Source of the DNA: Leucaena leucocephala
Lineage: Eukaryota > Streptophyta > Magnoliopsida > Fabales > Fabaceae
Assembly: GCA_037074615.1 (NCBI GenBank)
Contig: CM073535.1
Location: 3,596,001 to 3,660,000, forward strand
DNA: 64,000 nucleotides
Reading direction: 5' to 3'
Part shown: positions 1 to 12,003 of the stretch, piece by piece
Layout: every line of letters begins with the position of its first letter
Position numbering within the stretch: position 1 is the stretch's first letter
Notes under the pieces: model-generated
Seen by the model: the letters and a program-made list of their open reading frames with translations, nothing else
What the model was told of the DNA's origin: nothing
The model's database searches: none
Program-made: the position numbers and the translations under genes

Positions 1-1665
1 TCAAAAAATAATAAAAATATTTATTATTTTTGAGAGTTTTTTCTCTTTATTTTCTTTCTCATCTAAACATGGTGTGTCTTTTTTTAACCCTTTTCATATG
101 GCTCTATATACTGACTAATTTATCCTTGTTATTGTGCCTCCAATGGCATTCTCTCTGTATATGTTAAAACCAACTTAAGCAAATAATAATTGTAGTTTAT
201 AAAAGGATTGACTGTCTGAAACTAAGATATGGCGCCCTATAATCAGCAGACACGTTGTTGATATTGTTGACTATTTATGAACAGTGTGTGACTTTATATA
301 AATTGATCATATATTTCATCATTTTGTAGAGTAATACAATACAATATTTTACTTTAGTGTTTATTATTTTTTTAGTGTCGTTTTTATCAATTTTTTGAAG
401 AAAAAAAATTGATGTATTGAATTTTATCTAAGGTTTAAGATGTGGAGCTTAGTTACATTAATTTTCTCGAATGAGGTTGTGTCAGAAAAAAAAAAGGGTT
501 GGAATTCTCATGCCAAGCTGCCGCCATAACTTTGGAAGGCAAATAAGGAAAAATGAGATAGGGTTTCAGTATGCTTCAGCCGTAGATCTCATAATTCTCA
601 AAGCCTTGAGATAGAGAAATAGCTAGCCACTAGTTGGCTTTGTTCAAAAAGCAGTTAGGCAGAATAATAATAACATTTTCATAAAAGCAATCAAAATGTT
701 AATTAGACTATTATATATATATGTGAATTGTTGACTTTTCATACAAATAACAGGTCAAAAAATGACAGTGTCTAATTTTCTGAACATATATTGGATATTT
801 TGTATCATTTTATAATAAATTAATATTTGATCGGAATTAGCCTCAAATATGTAAATATAATATTAATGGGTGTGATAACTGGGGAGTGATTGGTGGAGGA
901 AATGGGAGGCACGTGGGAGAGTATTATACAGAGGAGTTTAAGGCATGCTTGGCTGTTGAAGTTGGGGTCAGAAAATTAGCTGAAGGAGAGGGAGGAAACA
1001 AATAGAGAAGTAAATGTGAAAGTGAAGGTGAAGGTGAAGGTGAGAATCTTACAAATTGGGGGAAGACAGTGTAGCTTCTTGATGGTGGCCTGGTTGGTAC
1101 GCATTTGGGTATAACTAATAATTCCCACGTATTTATTTATTTAATTTTATTATAATTCTAAACGTAAAATTTAAAAATATATATTAATTATTAAATATTT
1201 ATATTTATATATGAATATAATAGATAATTTATTCTACCCAATTATAGTATTGTTTAAAAAAAGAGACTTTACTCTACCCATAAATTATAAATGAGTATAA
1301 TCTTTTTTTAAAAAAATTTATAATAAAAAAAAGCTTTATTCCATTATGTCAATTGTGTATTTTATTATTATATTTATTTATTTTTAATTGAATATCTTTT
1401 GCTTCTGTCCCTATAAATCTCCAAAATGGAACACAAATGAAAACCTTATAATAATTATTGGACGCCAACACTATACTTACGTGCGATAGGATAAACAATG
1501 TAACGTCATCCTCTAAATTTAGACTGTGATGATTAAATTGCATTAATTAAATTTTGAACATTATTATATTATATTCCTTCCATTTCATTGATATTCTTTT
1601 GGTGCGTATGTTTGCTTTATGTAAATATGGAGTGAATGCCACTAGATGCTGATCATGTACTGGTG

Positions 1666-2444
1666 AGCAGGGTTGGGCAGGGGGCTGAGTAGGGCAGCTC
1701 CTGCGCAGTACCCTACTCAAAAAATACATGGGTTGTATTTTGTAACTCGATACCCGGCCCTGCCCGGTAAAAGCCCTAACAATTTTGGATAGGGCATGAG
1801 CGGGCTGGGCATGCTCAAGTCGTGATGTCATTCTCATGTTGTGAAAAAAATTTGTAATTATGAATTTCTAAAATAATATCATATTCATGTGTCTTTTAGA
1901 GTTAAATAATATCTATAATTTACTAAGAATAAGAGAACAAAGATAATAATTAAAATCTTGAGATCCATTGCATATAAAAAATAAGCGTTAAAATATAAGT
2001 AGTTTGTAATTATAACTTTGTATCAATCTCCATAATATTGACAAAGATAAAGCATCTAAAAAATAAAATAAATAATTATAATTTGTAATGTAATCATATG
2101 ATAATTAACAAAGTTAAAAAAAAGAAAAAATTAATATAGTTATAAATATTAAAAGATACAACTTACCTACTTATATTTCTAAAATTACCTTATAGTCATC
2201 AGTAGTTATCATATTCTCCCTTTTAAGATAGAGAAAAAATAAAAAAAAATAAAAGAATGGGTGCTCATGGGCAGGGCAGGGCAGGGCAGGGTAACCCCTA
2301 TGCCCGGTGCCCAGCCCAAAAAATGCATGAGCTGTATTTTGCAACTCGATGCCCGGCCCTACCCAGTAAAAATAGGGTTGGGCAGGACATTTTTCTTGTG
2401 GGCTAAACAGGGCATAGTAGGCCATGGGCATTATACACAGCCCT
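1666..2444. mobile_element. Probable non-autonomous DNA transposon (hAT-like?)
   Basis: A 779-bp segment lies between two perfect 11-bp direct repeats, ATGTACTGGTG at 1655-1665 and 2445-2455, which look like a target-site duplication. Both ends are strikingly GC-rich in an AT-rich setting, with repeated GGGCAGGG and CCCGGCCC motifs, while the middle is very AT-rich. A roughly 60-bp core (AAAAAATRCATG, then GTATTTTG, AACTCGAT and CCCGGCCC) occurs in the same orientation near 1718-1775 and 2318-2375. The ends match weakly as inverted repeats: CAGGGTTG from 1668 against TAGGGCTG read on the reverse strand from the right end. No transposase is encoded. GC-rich subterminal repeats and short terminal repeats suit an Ac/Ds (hAT) deletion derivative, but hAT duplications are normally 8 bp, so the superfamily is an inference. 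Confidence 0.6.
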
Positions 2445-5400
2445 ATGTACTGGTGGGTGACTCACAACCTAAGAGTGCCACGTGGTATGCGCACGTGCGC
2501 GCACATACACACGTGTATATATATATATTATTTACTACTTATCGTCCTGCTAATATTCCTTCACATAAGTTTATCCTATATATATAAAAGTTAACAATTT
2601 AGCTTTGTCAAGAATTTAATGCATATTTTTTATTTTTATTATTAATTAATTATATATTTTTCTCATCTATTTTTTTAATAGTTCTCTTATATCAAGTGGG
2701 TAATATATATAAGCAATAAATTAGTTTTGTCAAAAAATTTAATACATATTTTTTATTTTTATCTCTAATCAATTATATATATTTCATATATTCTATCTCA
2801 TATTCTCAGTCTTCGTAATTAAATATATATTTAAAAAAACCTATCTCTTACGCATTTATTTATTTTTTGGACTCATTTTAATCAAAAGTTCCTTCCCTTT
2901 GTGTGATTTAAATATTTGTTGTTAATGTGAAAGAGCGTGAGAACTAGAATGGGTAGGAGCGATGAGAGGGAGATGGGGAAGCAAATTTGAGGAAAAAGGT
3001 TGAGAGCAGAGAGACATGGGAGGCAGAGAGACAAAGAAGATTGTCTGGTGTGCAAATTCCGAAGACCTCACTGTAACTGTGACATCATGTTTCTTTGTCT
3101 TCTCCTCTCATTTAATTCGTTTGTTGATTCATAACTTTCCATTTCACCCCCTTCTCATGTCTTGCAGTCATGCACTACTACTATCTGTATTTTTTGTTTT
3201 TAGAATTTTTTTTATAGGTTTCATTTGTTCAATGATAATTTAATCATTAAACTAAAATGCCACTCCCTCCTTTCCACAATACAAGTCCCTTCCAAAAGAA
3301 TAAATTAGTCTAAAATATATGTCATTAACATAATAATTAATATTTATTCATAATTTTATCTTTATAATTAATATTTATCTCTAATTTTACTAATTCTTTA
3401 TATTCTATCTCTTTCATAATTCATATTTTTCAACAAGAGTAAAAATAAAAAAAATATTTTAATTTATGATATATTAAATAAATTAATTACCAATCTTTCA
3501 TTCTTATAAATTAATTAAAATGAAATATTTTTTGAACTGGATAGATTAAATCACACTTAATTAATTAGGGCATTGATTATGATAAAGTTATTTCCCACAT
3601 ATTATCCAATTTATAGTAGCGGGAGGCAAAGTCAGGTATATATTTTATAAGAAAAAATTTAGATTTTTCACTAGTCTTTTATCAAGATAAGGGTGTAGCT
3701 TTAGAGTTTAGAGATCGCTTATAGAGAATTTATAGAGATCATTTATAGAGAATTTATAATATCATTTATTAAAAGAGTAATTGAGATAGTAACATGAATC
3801 AAACTCACATTATTATATGATATAAATTTATTATTTATTATCTACGCCAACTCTTATTAATTAAAGCTATGCATATTGATTGCAAAACCCTAATACTAAA
3901 ATAGAAGACTCTTGGGCATGTTGCTATAAGTGAGAGACAGAAGGGGAGAGCATTTGAATGAAATGGGGAATAATATAATTAAGAGAGGACGTATCGAAGT
4001 TGTTAGAGGAGTTGTTTATGACGATGAGGTACTAACGAAAAAGAGGAAAAAGAAAAGAGAGAGGAGTGAAGGGGTGGTTTGGCCATATTTGAAAAGGAAA
4101 GCAGAGAAATTAAAAAGAGGGGATTGAATGCAAATCCCAGTTTGCCTTATGAGGCTAAACATAATAGATACCCCTTCATGCTAAACTCGGCTTCCTCACT
4201 CCTACCAACCAATGCTCTCCTATTCCTTCGTCTGCTCAACACTAATCCATTTCACTAATACTCCCACCAATCCTAAACATAAATTCCATTTCACAATTTT
4301 GATCCCATCTTATTATATTTTATCAATTTTTAATATAAGAGTTAGTTAATTTTTTTATAAATTAAAAAAAATTAACTAAATTAATAATTAATTATAATTA
4401 ATATAAAAGTTAATTGATTAATTTGAGTAGAATAAAGAGTATATAATATTAATTATTATTAAAAAGTAAAATTTAATTATAATTAATTGATCAATTTAGA
4501 TTTTTTAATCTTTTAAAAAAAATAATTAGGTCTGATATCAATTATTAGAGTAGTATTAACTTTCTTTCTTTCTTTTTCATAATATCCTTATTTATTAGAG
4601 GGTTAAATGCCATTTTTGCCCTATAAAATATTATGCCTAAAGCTATTTTTGCTATAGAAATGTTTAGAGAGTTAATGTCATCTCAAAAAGTTTTTTTTAG
4701 TAGTATTATCACCTTAATTTAACCCCTTAAAACCCTTCAAATAGTTAACAATTAGTTGATTAATTATATTGATATGATATATCTAGATATTTATTTCATA
4801 TTTTTTTTAACTCATGTTTATAATTAAAAGAAAAAATATCACTCAATCTTTACCAATGACTCATTATCGTCAATAAAAATAATTTAAAAAAATAGAATAT
4901 AAATTTAGGATTAGAATCTTGTATTTATAATTAATTAAAATAAACATTCTAATTTATTTTTATATTTATTACTGGATGAATAATTTGAGGGGTGGTAGGT
5001 AAATCAATAATGGAGTAATGTCAGCATCATAGGGTGGCCTTGGAAGGGTTAAATATGCAAGTTTAGCCATAATAGAGTCCAACGTCCGCTGAATCAAGAC
5101 TTGTGTTCCATTTAACGCCTTTGGATCACGCTCCACTTCTCGCCAGGCAATCCGTTTTCCCTCCATTTTCCCTCCCTTTCCTTTCCACTCTCTTCCTCCT
5201 CCTTATTTTTTATTCATTCTCTCTCTCAATCCCTTTTTCCATTGTTTTCATCTCTTCTGTTAACTGTCTATTACTCATTAATCCCTCTCAGAATTCTCTC
5301 CCTTTGCTTCTTCACTTATCGCCTTCCTTTACCCTTTTCTATAACTTTTATTATATATATATATATATATCATTTTTTTATTTTAAATATAAGAGTTTAA

Positions 5401-6548
5401 TAATTAATTTATAAAAATTAAAAAAATTAGTTAAATTAATTATTTATAAAAAAAATTTGTTAGTTTTTATAAAATATCTAAAATAAATTTCTTTATTAAC
5501 TCTTATATTTATAATTAGATTTATATTTTTTATATAAATTATTTCCTGTGATATTGTTATCCAAATTTCTGTTTTTCTTTAAGAATGAGAAACCAAGATG
5601 CATACACACTCTTACTCATTGGGTACCAGCAATTTATAACGGATTTGCACTGCCTTACACTAATCAATTAACATTGCCACTCGTGGGAATAATTGTTTTT
5701 TTAAGTTGTCAATTTAATTTATTAAAATTTTATTTTGATTATATTTAGATTCGATCCACGTCGTATATTTAACTATGATAAATGAGTCTCTCAACAGAAA
5801 TTTTTTACATACGCCAAGACTCGAACTCGATATCTCACTTAAATAATATCAGACCGCTTAATACTGGAACTAATAGTAGTTGGTGGGAATATTTGTTTTT
5901 AGTTTTTAAATAAGCTAGCTTGATGCTTTTTGCTGAAAAAGGAAAAAGCTCGATGCCAATGCGGGCCATTGTAATCAATCATAAAAGTACGTATTAATTC
6001 AGTATTTAAGTATTATCTGTTAAAATTAAGAATAAGATATCACAATATATATAGTGTTATGTTTAAGTATTAAAAATAATTTTTTGCTTAGAATTAAATC
6101 GCAAGAAACAATACGTATTTCTCTCACTGTGTTTTTTTAGCTGTTGGAAAAATAGAGTTTGATATTGCATTGGTTTTTTCAAACAACAAGTGGCCTGAAA
6201 TGGCACCATACCTTGTGACACAATCATCTAGTGAGAGAGCTTTTATCTCATGCCAATATAATTATATGAAGCTAAGAATTTAATATTGCTAGACCAAAAT
6301 TGAATTTTAAAATCCATTTCATTATTATTATTATTATTATATAAATACATAGGAGAAGGAGCTAACATATATACCAACAAAAAATAATGTTGTCATCCAA
6401 CCTCTCAAACAAGCAAGAAGGTTTAATATTGATTAATTTACATAGGATTATTATATCTAATTAAGAATCATACCATGTTTAAATTGGTAAGACAAGAAAG
6501 GGTGCTTTTATCAACACCTTACTTCTCTTTCTCTCTAATTTTTTTTTA

Positions 6549-6809
6549 TACAAGAATTTTAAAAAAGGAGTTGGGCCCACCCACAATCCAAGAGTATAGC
6601 GAAATTTTATTTTCTCTTAGGTGATACTAATATTAGGCATGGCGAACCGTCTATTACTCTCAAGCGTAAACCTATATATCCAAGAGTTAGGATACTTTCC
6701 CAAGCGTCGTGACTAGAATTATAATAAAATAGTACTCACTAAAGATCAAACATACTCTAAACAGTCGTATGTCTCACTCCTTCTTCAGCTGAACCCACAT
6801 ATAATGGGT
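6549..6809. repeat. Dispersed repeat, copy 1 of 3
   Basis: This 260-bp stretch is recognisably related to 11105-11364 and 11388-11634. Shared landmarks in order are TACAAGAATTTT, a TTGGGCYCACCCAC block, GTGATACTAATAT, a CTATTAC block, GACTAGAATTATAATAAA, and an AGTTGAACC block near the right end. No coding capacity is visible. The copies differ at many positions, so the family is old. Its class is unknown; it could be part of a decayed retroelement. Confidence 0.6.
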
Positions 6810-7440
6810 CTTTACTTTTCTCTATGTTAATTATTTGATTTCGTTATTTTATTATAATTAATTAATTATCATACTGGCGTGCATGTATACGGTGTTCCTC
6901 AGACAAACCATTGGCCCTTTCTCATCTTTAGATATCACAAACATGATGGGAATGAAGGCAAGCGTCACGCAAGGAAATTAAAATAAAAATAAATCATAAA
7001 CTATTTAAATTTATTAAAAAAATAAAGTGGATTTTTAGGGTTCCAACCAACACAAACTTTCCAAAAAATTAATTAATTGAAGACTATGTAACTTAGGCCT
7101 TGCGGACATGTCGCCCACCCTCAGGGCAAATCAAAACCAACAAAAGAAAGAACCCATTCAATCTGACTTTGCTTTCTCCTCTCTCTCTCTCTCTCTCTAT
7201 GTTTAAAGTAGCTTGTCTAGCCAAACGTATTAATCAATTTATAACCTTTCTTCTTTCCATAATCTACATTTATTTTCTAAATAATGTTATTAAAATTTAA
7301 ATTCCATCGTGTCAATAATACGAAACAATGCTAATAAACGAAATTTCCTTTTACTGTATCAGCGTATATCATGAGTATATATAGGACTCTGTGGTGGCTT
7401 TTTATTTTTCGGTGTCGATCTGTTTTTGGTTTATTTGAAG

Positions 7441-8748
7441 ATGAGAACGGAAGAACAGGTTGATGGCCACCAAACCCAGTCATCATCATCATCTTCTTCT
7501 CCTTCAATTGATAGCAGTAATTACCTTTCTGGGACTGAGAAGCCTGCAGCTTCTTCTTCTTGTTCTTCTTCCCACTCTTCCTCTTCGTGTCTCTCAAGTG
7601 TTTGTAGAAATGCTAACAGTTCCAGAACTGATTTGATCACTGACCTCAGACTTGGTCTTACCATTTCTCCTTCTCAACCTGGCCTTTCCAATTCAAATCC
7701 CAGGTCAAGGTACCTTGCTCATTCCCCTTTTTCTCTAGTAATGTCAAGGAATTTAACTCTTTTGACGCTCAAAAGCTTAAGGATTTCATGGGTTTTGTTT
7801 CTTCTGCCTTATTATGTTGCTATGTAACTCTGTATATAAAACCATGATCAGTGAATGATCTTTGTAGAATTGGCCTCTTCTGGAGCTAAAAGCTTGAGAG
7901 GTTCATGGGTTTCGTTTCCCTTTTTATTTGTTAGGTCGTTGCCTCTGTATGCAAAATCATGATTCATGTATGAACCTGTGTTTCTGCCGATATGAACTCC
8001 TGTTTCGGCGTTTTCTTTTTCCTGACCTGAAAGCTTGAGAAATTCATGGGCTTTTTTCATTGTCTCAGTGTATTATGTCAAATTATGATACAGAAATGAA
8101 CTGTTGAAGATTGATGTTTCAGGAATCGAACTTCAGATTGGCCTCCAATCAAGTCCATACTGAGAAGCACTCATGTGGAGAAACAGAACCAGTGGAGCCA
8201 AAGGCCCTCCTTATTCGTCAAAGTGTACATGGAAGGCATACCCATTGGTAGAAAGCTGAACCTTATGGCACATCATAGCTATGATGGGCTTGTCAGAGCC
8301 CTAGGCCACATGTTCAGGACCACCATTCTCTGTAAGCACTAATGAAAACCACCATTGATTTACAATCTTCTTCCTCCGCGGATTCTTCTTTCTCTTGTAA
8401 TCTGTGCCACCATGTTTAGATCAGGGAAGTTTTTCATATCCCTCCTTCTTTCAGGCCCTAATTCCCAACCGCTTCATTCTGGGCATTTTCACGTGTTGAC
8501 TTATGAGGATCAAGAAGGGGACTGGATGATGGTTGGAGATGTGCCATGGGAGTAAGTAACTAATATATCTCAAAATCAAACTCAAACTCTGGCTTTGATT
8601 TTCTTTCTTGAAATGGAATATAATTTCCTTGTTCAAGTCAATTAAGCCTTTCACTTATGGTAATTAATTATTTCTTAATGCATTTTATCACAGGATGTTT
8701 TTGACCAGTGTGAAAAGGCTGAAGATCACCAGAGCAAACAGATGCTAG
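7441..8748 (+). CDS. IAA31-like: Aux/IAA protein, IAA20/30/31-like, no canonical degron
   Basis: Four exons: 7441-7709, 8123-8331, 8455-8551 and 8694-8748, giving 209 residues. The protein is a nuclear repressor expected to bind auxin response factors. After a Ser-rich N-terminus comes an EAR motif, DLRLGLTIS, which recruits TOPLESS co-repressors. Domain II, normally carrying the GWPPV/I degron, is absent; at that place the protein reads DWPPIKS, as in IAA31. The PB1 region (domains III-IV) is complete: LFVKVYMEGIPIGRKLNL with the conserved Lys, then YEDQEGDWMMVGDVPW, and it ends ...RLKITRANRC. The first donor could be at 7703 instead of 7709, removing two residues. Without domain II, rapid auxin-dependent turnover through TIR1/AFB is not expected. 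BSH lies next downstream on the same strand, as for IAA31 in Arabidopsis. Family call is firm; the orthologue is less certain. Confidence 0.93.
7771..8122 (+). repeat. Imperfect tandem triplication inside Aux/IAA intron 1
   Basis: Three related units begin with AAAGCTT followed by a TTCATGGG block, at about 7771, 7888 and 8030. Each continues with a T-rich stretch, then a CTSTRTAT or TATTATG region and an AATYATGAT-like segment. The spacing is about 117 and 142 bp. The third unit runs into the acceptor of intron 1 (ends at 8122), so the duplication has enlarged the intron between the EAR exon and the PB1 exons. Confidence 0.65.
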
Positions 8749-11104
8749 CTAATCTCTAATGCATAAAACTCTTCTTCCTTCCCACAAGTTTCTTCTAAAT
8801 TTTTACTGTCCATAAATTTTTGTCTTAGCTAATGGGTGGGCTAAAAAAAAAGGAAAAAGTGGAGTTTGCCCAGAAAAACCAGTCTACTCCATGATTAATT
8901 ATATTGCATATAATAGTTATATAAACCAAGATGATTATAGATGTATAGTATCTCACTTCAGTGCATAACTACAGTGCTTCTGACTAATGAGAGTCTGTTT
9001 CATGTTGTGGGATTTTGAGTTCTGGTGATCTAGTTCAATTTTATTCTGTAATCACTCATTAAATTCTATTCCAATTCATCATCTCATCATGATCTTGAAG
9101 CAGAAGAGAAAATTCTTTGAATCACATAATGCACAACTATAACTTCCAGAGAAGTACGTTACGCATGCATGTTCTCTCATATGTACCATTTAATGATTCA
9201 GAGTCTCCAAAATGCAAGGCTCACCAAGTACTCATTACAATCCTGCTTAACAAAATATGATTTTAATAAGATGGAATCTGATACAATGTCCAAGTGAATT
9301 CTTGATCTATCTGTGAGTGAAGGATCTAATATAACAATTCTAATGAGCCATACCTCGAAACTCGAATACATTAGTTTAAATACATAAAAAGTAACCCTAT
9401 TGATATTAATGTCAAATTTATCTCACACATGACCTGATTGAATCAAATATCTTTGGTAGAAGTGTCGTGAGTTTCACATAACTTATCTAATCCTTTGGAA
9501 AACAGTTTAAGGACAAATCAAGCTTGAAAAGTAATCCGACAGGGAAAAAAGAAGAAACCGAAACTCAAAAGTGTGCGCTTGAAGGGTTCATAAAAATGAG
9601 GGGGGGTGGGGGGAAAGAAAAAAGAAGGCGACATGTGTTATATTTATATAATATGTATATACCTAACTTGGAGCTTGAGTTTTGCTTGTGTGTTAGGGTT
9701 TTGTGGGGGAAGAATATGATGGTGGTGGTGGTCTCCCACGCTCGTGTCAGCAACTGAGATTTTGCTTCAAGAATGTCAAAATGGGAGCAAATCTTGTCTC
9801 TAGACACGTGTGGCGTCCCCTCACTCAACATTGGTATTTCTGAGATGTGAACTCTGTTTTTGATTCGGCATCTCTAACTTCCATGTTTCACCAACTGATC
9901 GTGATGCCTTATCTGCATAATCATTTTTATTCCTTCTTCTCTTTCATAATTTCATATGCCCTCTATTTTTTTCCCTCTTCCTTTGTCTAATTCATTAATT
10001 TCAACGTCTAATAATTATTCTCTCACCCTCTGATCTACTGAATATTTTTAACTTTCACAAAACACGTAGCTGCAAATTATTGCACTTTCTTTGTTTTTTT
10101 TTTCAAAAGAAAATCGTCAAGTAAGAAGCGGGCAATTTTTTTAAAGTAACAATTTATTTATATTTTTTAAAGTTGTCCTCTCAAAATCATCAAAAGGTGA
10201 ATTTGTTTCAAGTTTTTACCCGTTAACTTCCTGAAGGTAAAGGGTAACCTTAGGGTACCGCCAACGGAAGTTACCATCATACAAAATTCAATGTCTCTAC
10301 TTGGTAATTTTACATCATGGACTGATACTTTTGGCCAAATACTATTTAATGTTAAGATTTCACGTGTAAAGATAAAAATATCCTAATAAATAAGAATATC
10401 ACAGGAAAAAATTCACTAATATGAAAGCAAACAGAGGATGGGACTTGATATTTAAGAAAACAGAAAAAAAGTAACGAATTGGCTAAGAGCTTTAGGATGT
10501 GTTTGGTTTGAGGAATTTGGGAAGGAGGAGGGAACGAGGGGATTTTACCCATTTTTTTATTTGACACCATAAAATTTTGAGGAGGAGGGTAAATTTTTTT
10601 CAAGATTTTTTCTCCCTCCTCTCCCTTTCACTTCTAATTCTCCCTTTTGAAAAAAGGGGTAACGGTAGGAGAAACTGCACTGTATAGCATTATGCCGTAT
10701 ATTTTGTAAAAGTCAACATTAAGCAGATGATGAGTTGGCGCAATAGTTTGTACCTCCTCTACATGATATAAGATCCTTTTTTAGAAAGAATAAATAAATT
10801 AAATAAACTATTTAATTATATTATATACTATATGATTTATTTAAAATGAGTAATTTATAAGTCAAATAAATGAGTGTGATCAAAATAATAAATATAAATA
10901 ATATAAAATAATTTATTTAATTTTGTTAATATTTTTAAAAAATTTAATAATATCTTATCCCCACAGTAATCCTAATATTGAACTATAAAGGCTGACTCGT
11001 TACTATAGACCAATCCCCCTAAAACATTAATTTATTTATGAGACACTAACCCTCTATAGCCGGTAACCCCAACTTGTTTTTGAAATTCTTTAATTGTTTT
11101 TTTA

Positions 11105-11364
11105 TACTAAAGTTTTTTTAAAAAAGTTAGACTTATCTATAATATAAGGATAATATAAAGTTTTATTTACTTTAAAGTGATACTAATATCGGATAGAGCG
11201 AGTTATCTATTACCCTTAGGTATAAATTTAAGTACCCAAAAATTATGATACCTTCTCAAGTATCACGATTGAAACCACAATAAAATAGTATTTTCTTTAG
11301 ATTAAACACGCTTTAAATAATCCCATATATGATTCTTTCCTTAGTTGAACCTACGGAATATAGG
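11105..11364. repeat. Dispersed repeat, copy 2 of 3
   Basis: Related to 6549-6809 and 11388-11634 through the GTGATACTAATAT block, the GAGCGAG...CTATTACCC block, an ACAATAAAATAGTA block and the AGTTGAACCTACG block at the right end. The left third has diverged most. Only about 24 bp separate it from copy 3 in the same orientation, so these two may be a local duplication. Confidence 0.6.
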
Positions 11365-11387
11365 TGAAATTCTTTAATTTCTTTTGG

Positions 11388-11634
11388 TACAAGAATTTTT
11401 AGAAAAGAGTTGGGCTCACCCACGATTCAAAGGCAGAGCGAAGTCTCATTTTCTCCTATACAATATTAATGTCGAGCAGAGCAAGCCATCTATTACCTCA
11501 GGCGTAAAATTATACACCCAGAAGCTAAGATACCTCTCTAAGCATCGCGACTAGAATTATAATAAAGTGATACTTCTTAAGAATTGAACTCACTTTAAAT
11601 AGTCATATATTTTATCCTTTCACTAGTTAAAGTG
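11388..11634. repeat. Dispersed repeat, copy 3 of 3
   Basis: It starts with TACAAGAATTTTTAGAAAAG and TTGGGCTCACCCAC, very like copy 1, and keeps the CATCTATTACC, GCGTAAA, and GACTAGAATTATAATAAAG landmarks before decaying near CACTAGTTAAAG. It is closer to copy 1 than to copy 2 in the left third. Noncoding. Confidence 0.6.
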
Positions 11635-12003
11635 TGAAATTGTTTAATTGTTCAATAGTGTATAAACGTGCAGTAGTTGGCCCAAAACCTAAAAAGATTA
11701 TTGGACCTTCAAGTGGGCATATAAATTATTTCAGAAGAGAACTATTAGGCCCATTGCAAAAAACAAAAGACAATGGGGCCGCGTTTACTCGTTTGTTTCC
11801 CTGAAATTTGACCATCCTCGCCAGAAACTCGGCGCGGGATTCTCATTTCTCCGTTAATTCCCTTCCCTCCTGGATGAAGTTGAAAGATTTTCTTTTCCCA
11901 AATTTGAGCGCATCTCCAATTGATTAGACCCAGCCCAAAGGGAATCAAAATTTCGATCTAAGCAATAGTAACAATCGGCTGAAGTAGCGAAGGGGAACCC
12001 CTG

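Larger units (their letters stand above)
1..7440. other. Gene-free AT-rich intergenic region
   Basis: I recognise no gene here. The ORFs are short, low-complexity and lack family features. The region holds the transposon-like element at 1666-2444, one copy of a dispersed repeat at about 6549-6809, a short 24-bp tandem pair at 3711-3758, and a GTGAAG-type short repeat near 1017-1043. The stretch at 5750-5870 resembles decayed repetitive DNA. The last few hundred bases before 7441, with a CT microsatellite near 7173-7198, probably include the promoter and 5' leader of the Aux/IAA gene, but I could not place a TATA box or transcription start. Confidence 0.6.
8749..12003. other. Intergenic region between Aux/IAA and BSH
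   Basis: I see no gene. The first few hundred bases are the likely 3' UTR of the Aux/IAA gene. At 10490-10660 a stretch beginning GTGTTTGGTTTGAGGAA with GGAGGAGGG and CCCTCCTC blocks looks like a small transposon relic. Two adjacent copies of a dispersed repeat occupy 11105-11364 and 11388-11634. The last 250 bases form the BSH promoter and leader; no TATA box could be placed. Confidence 0.5.

Noticed and set aside
2261..2587. 108-codon forward frame in the transposon-like element
   Set aside because: It owes its length to the GC-rich subterminal repeat; no protein family features.
7426..7440. Upstream extension of the Aux/IAA frame
   Set aside because: It would start at TTG; the first ATG at 7441 gives the expected N-terminus.
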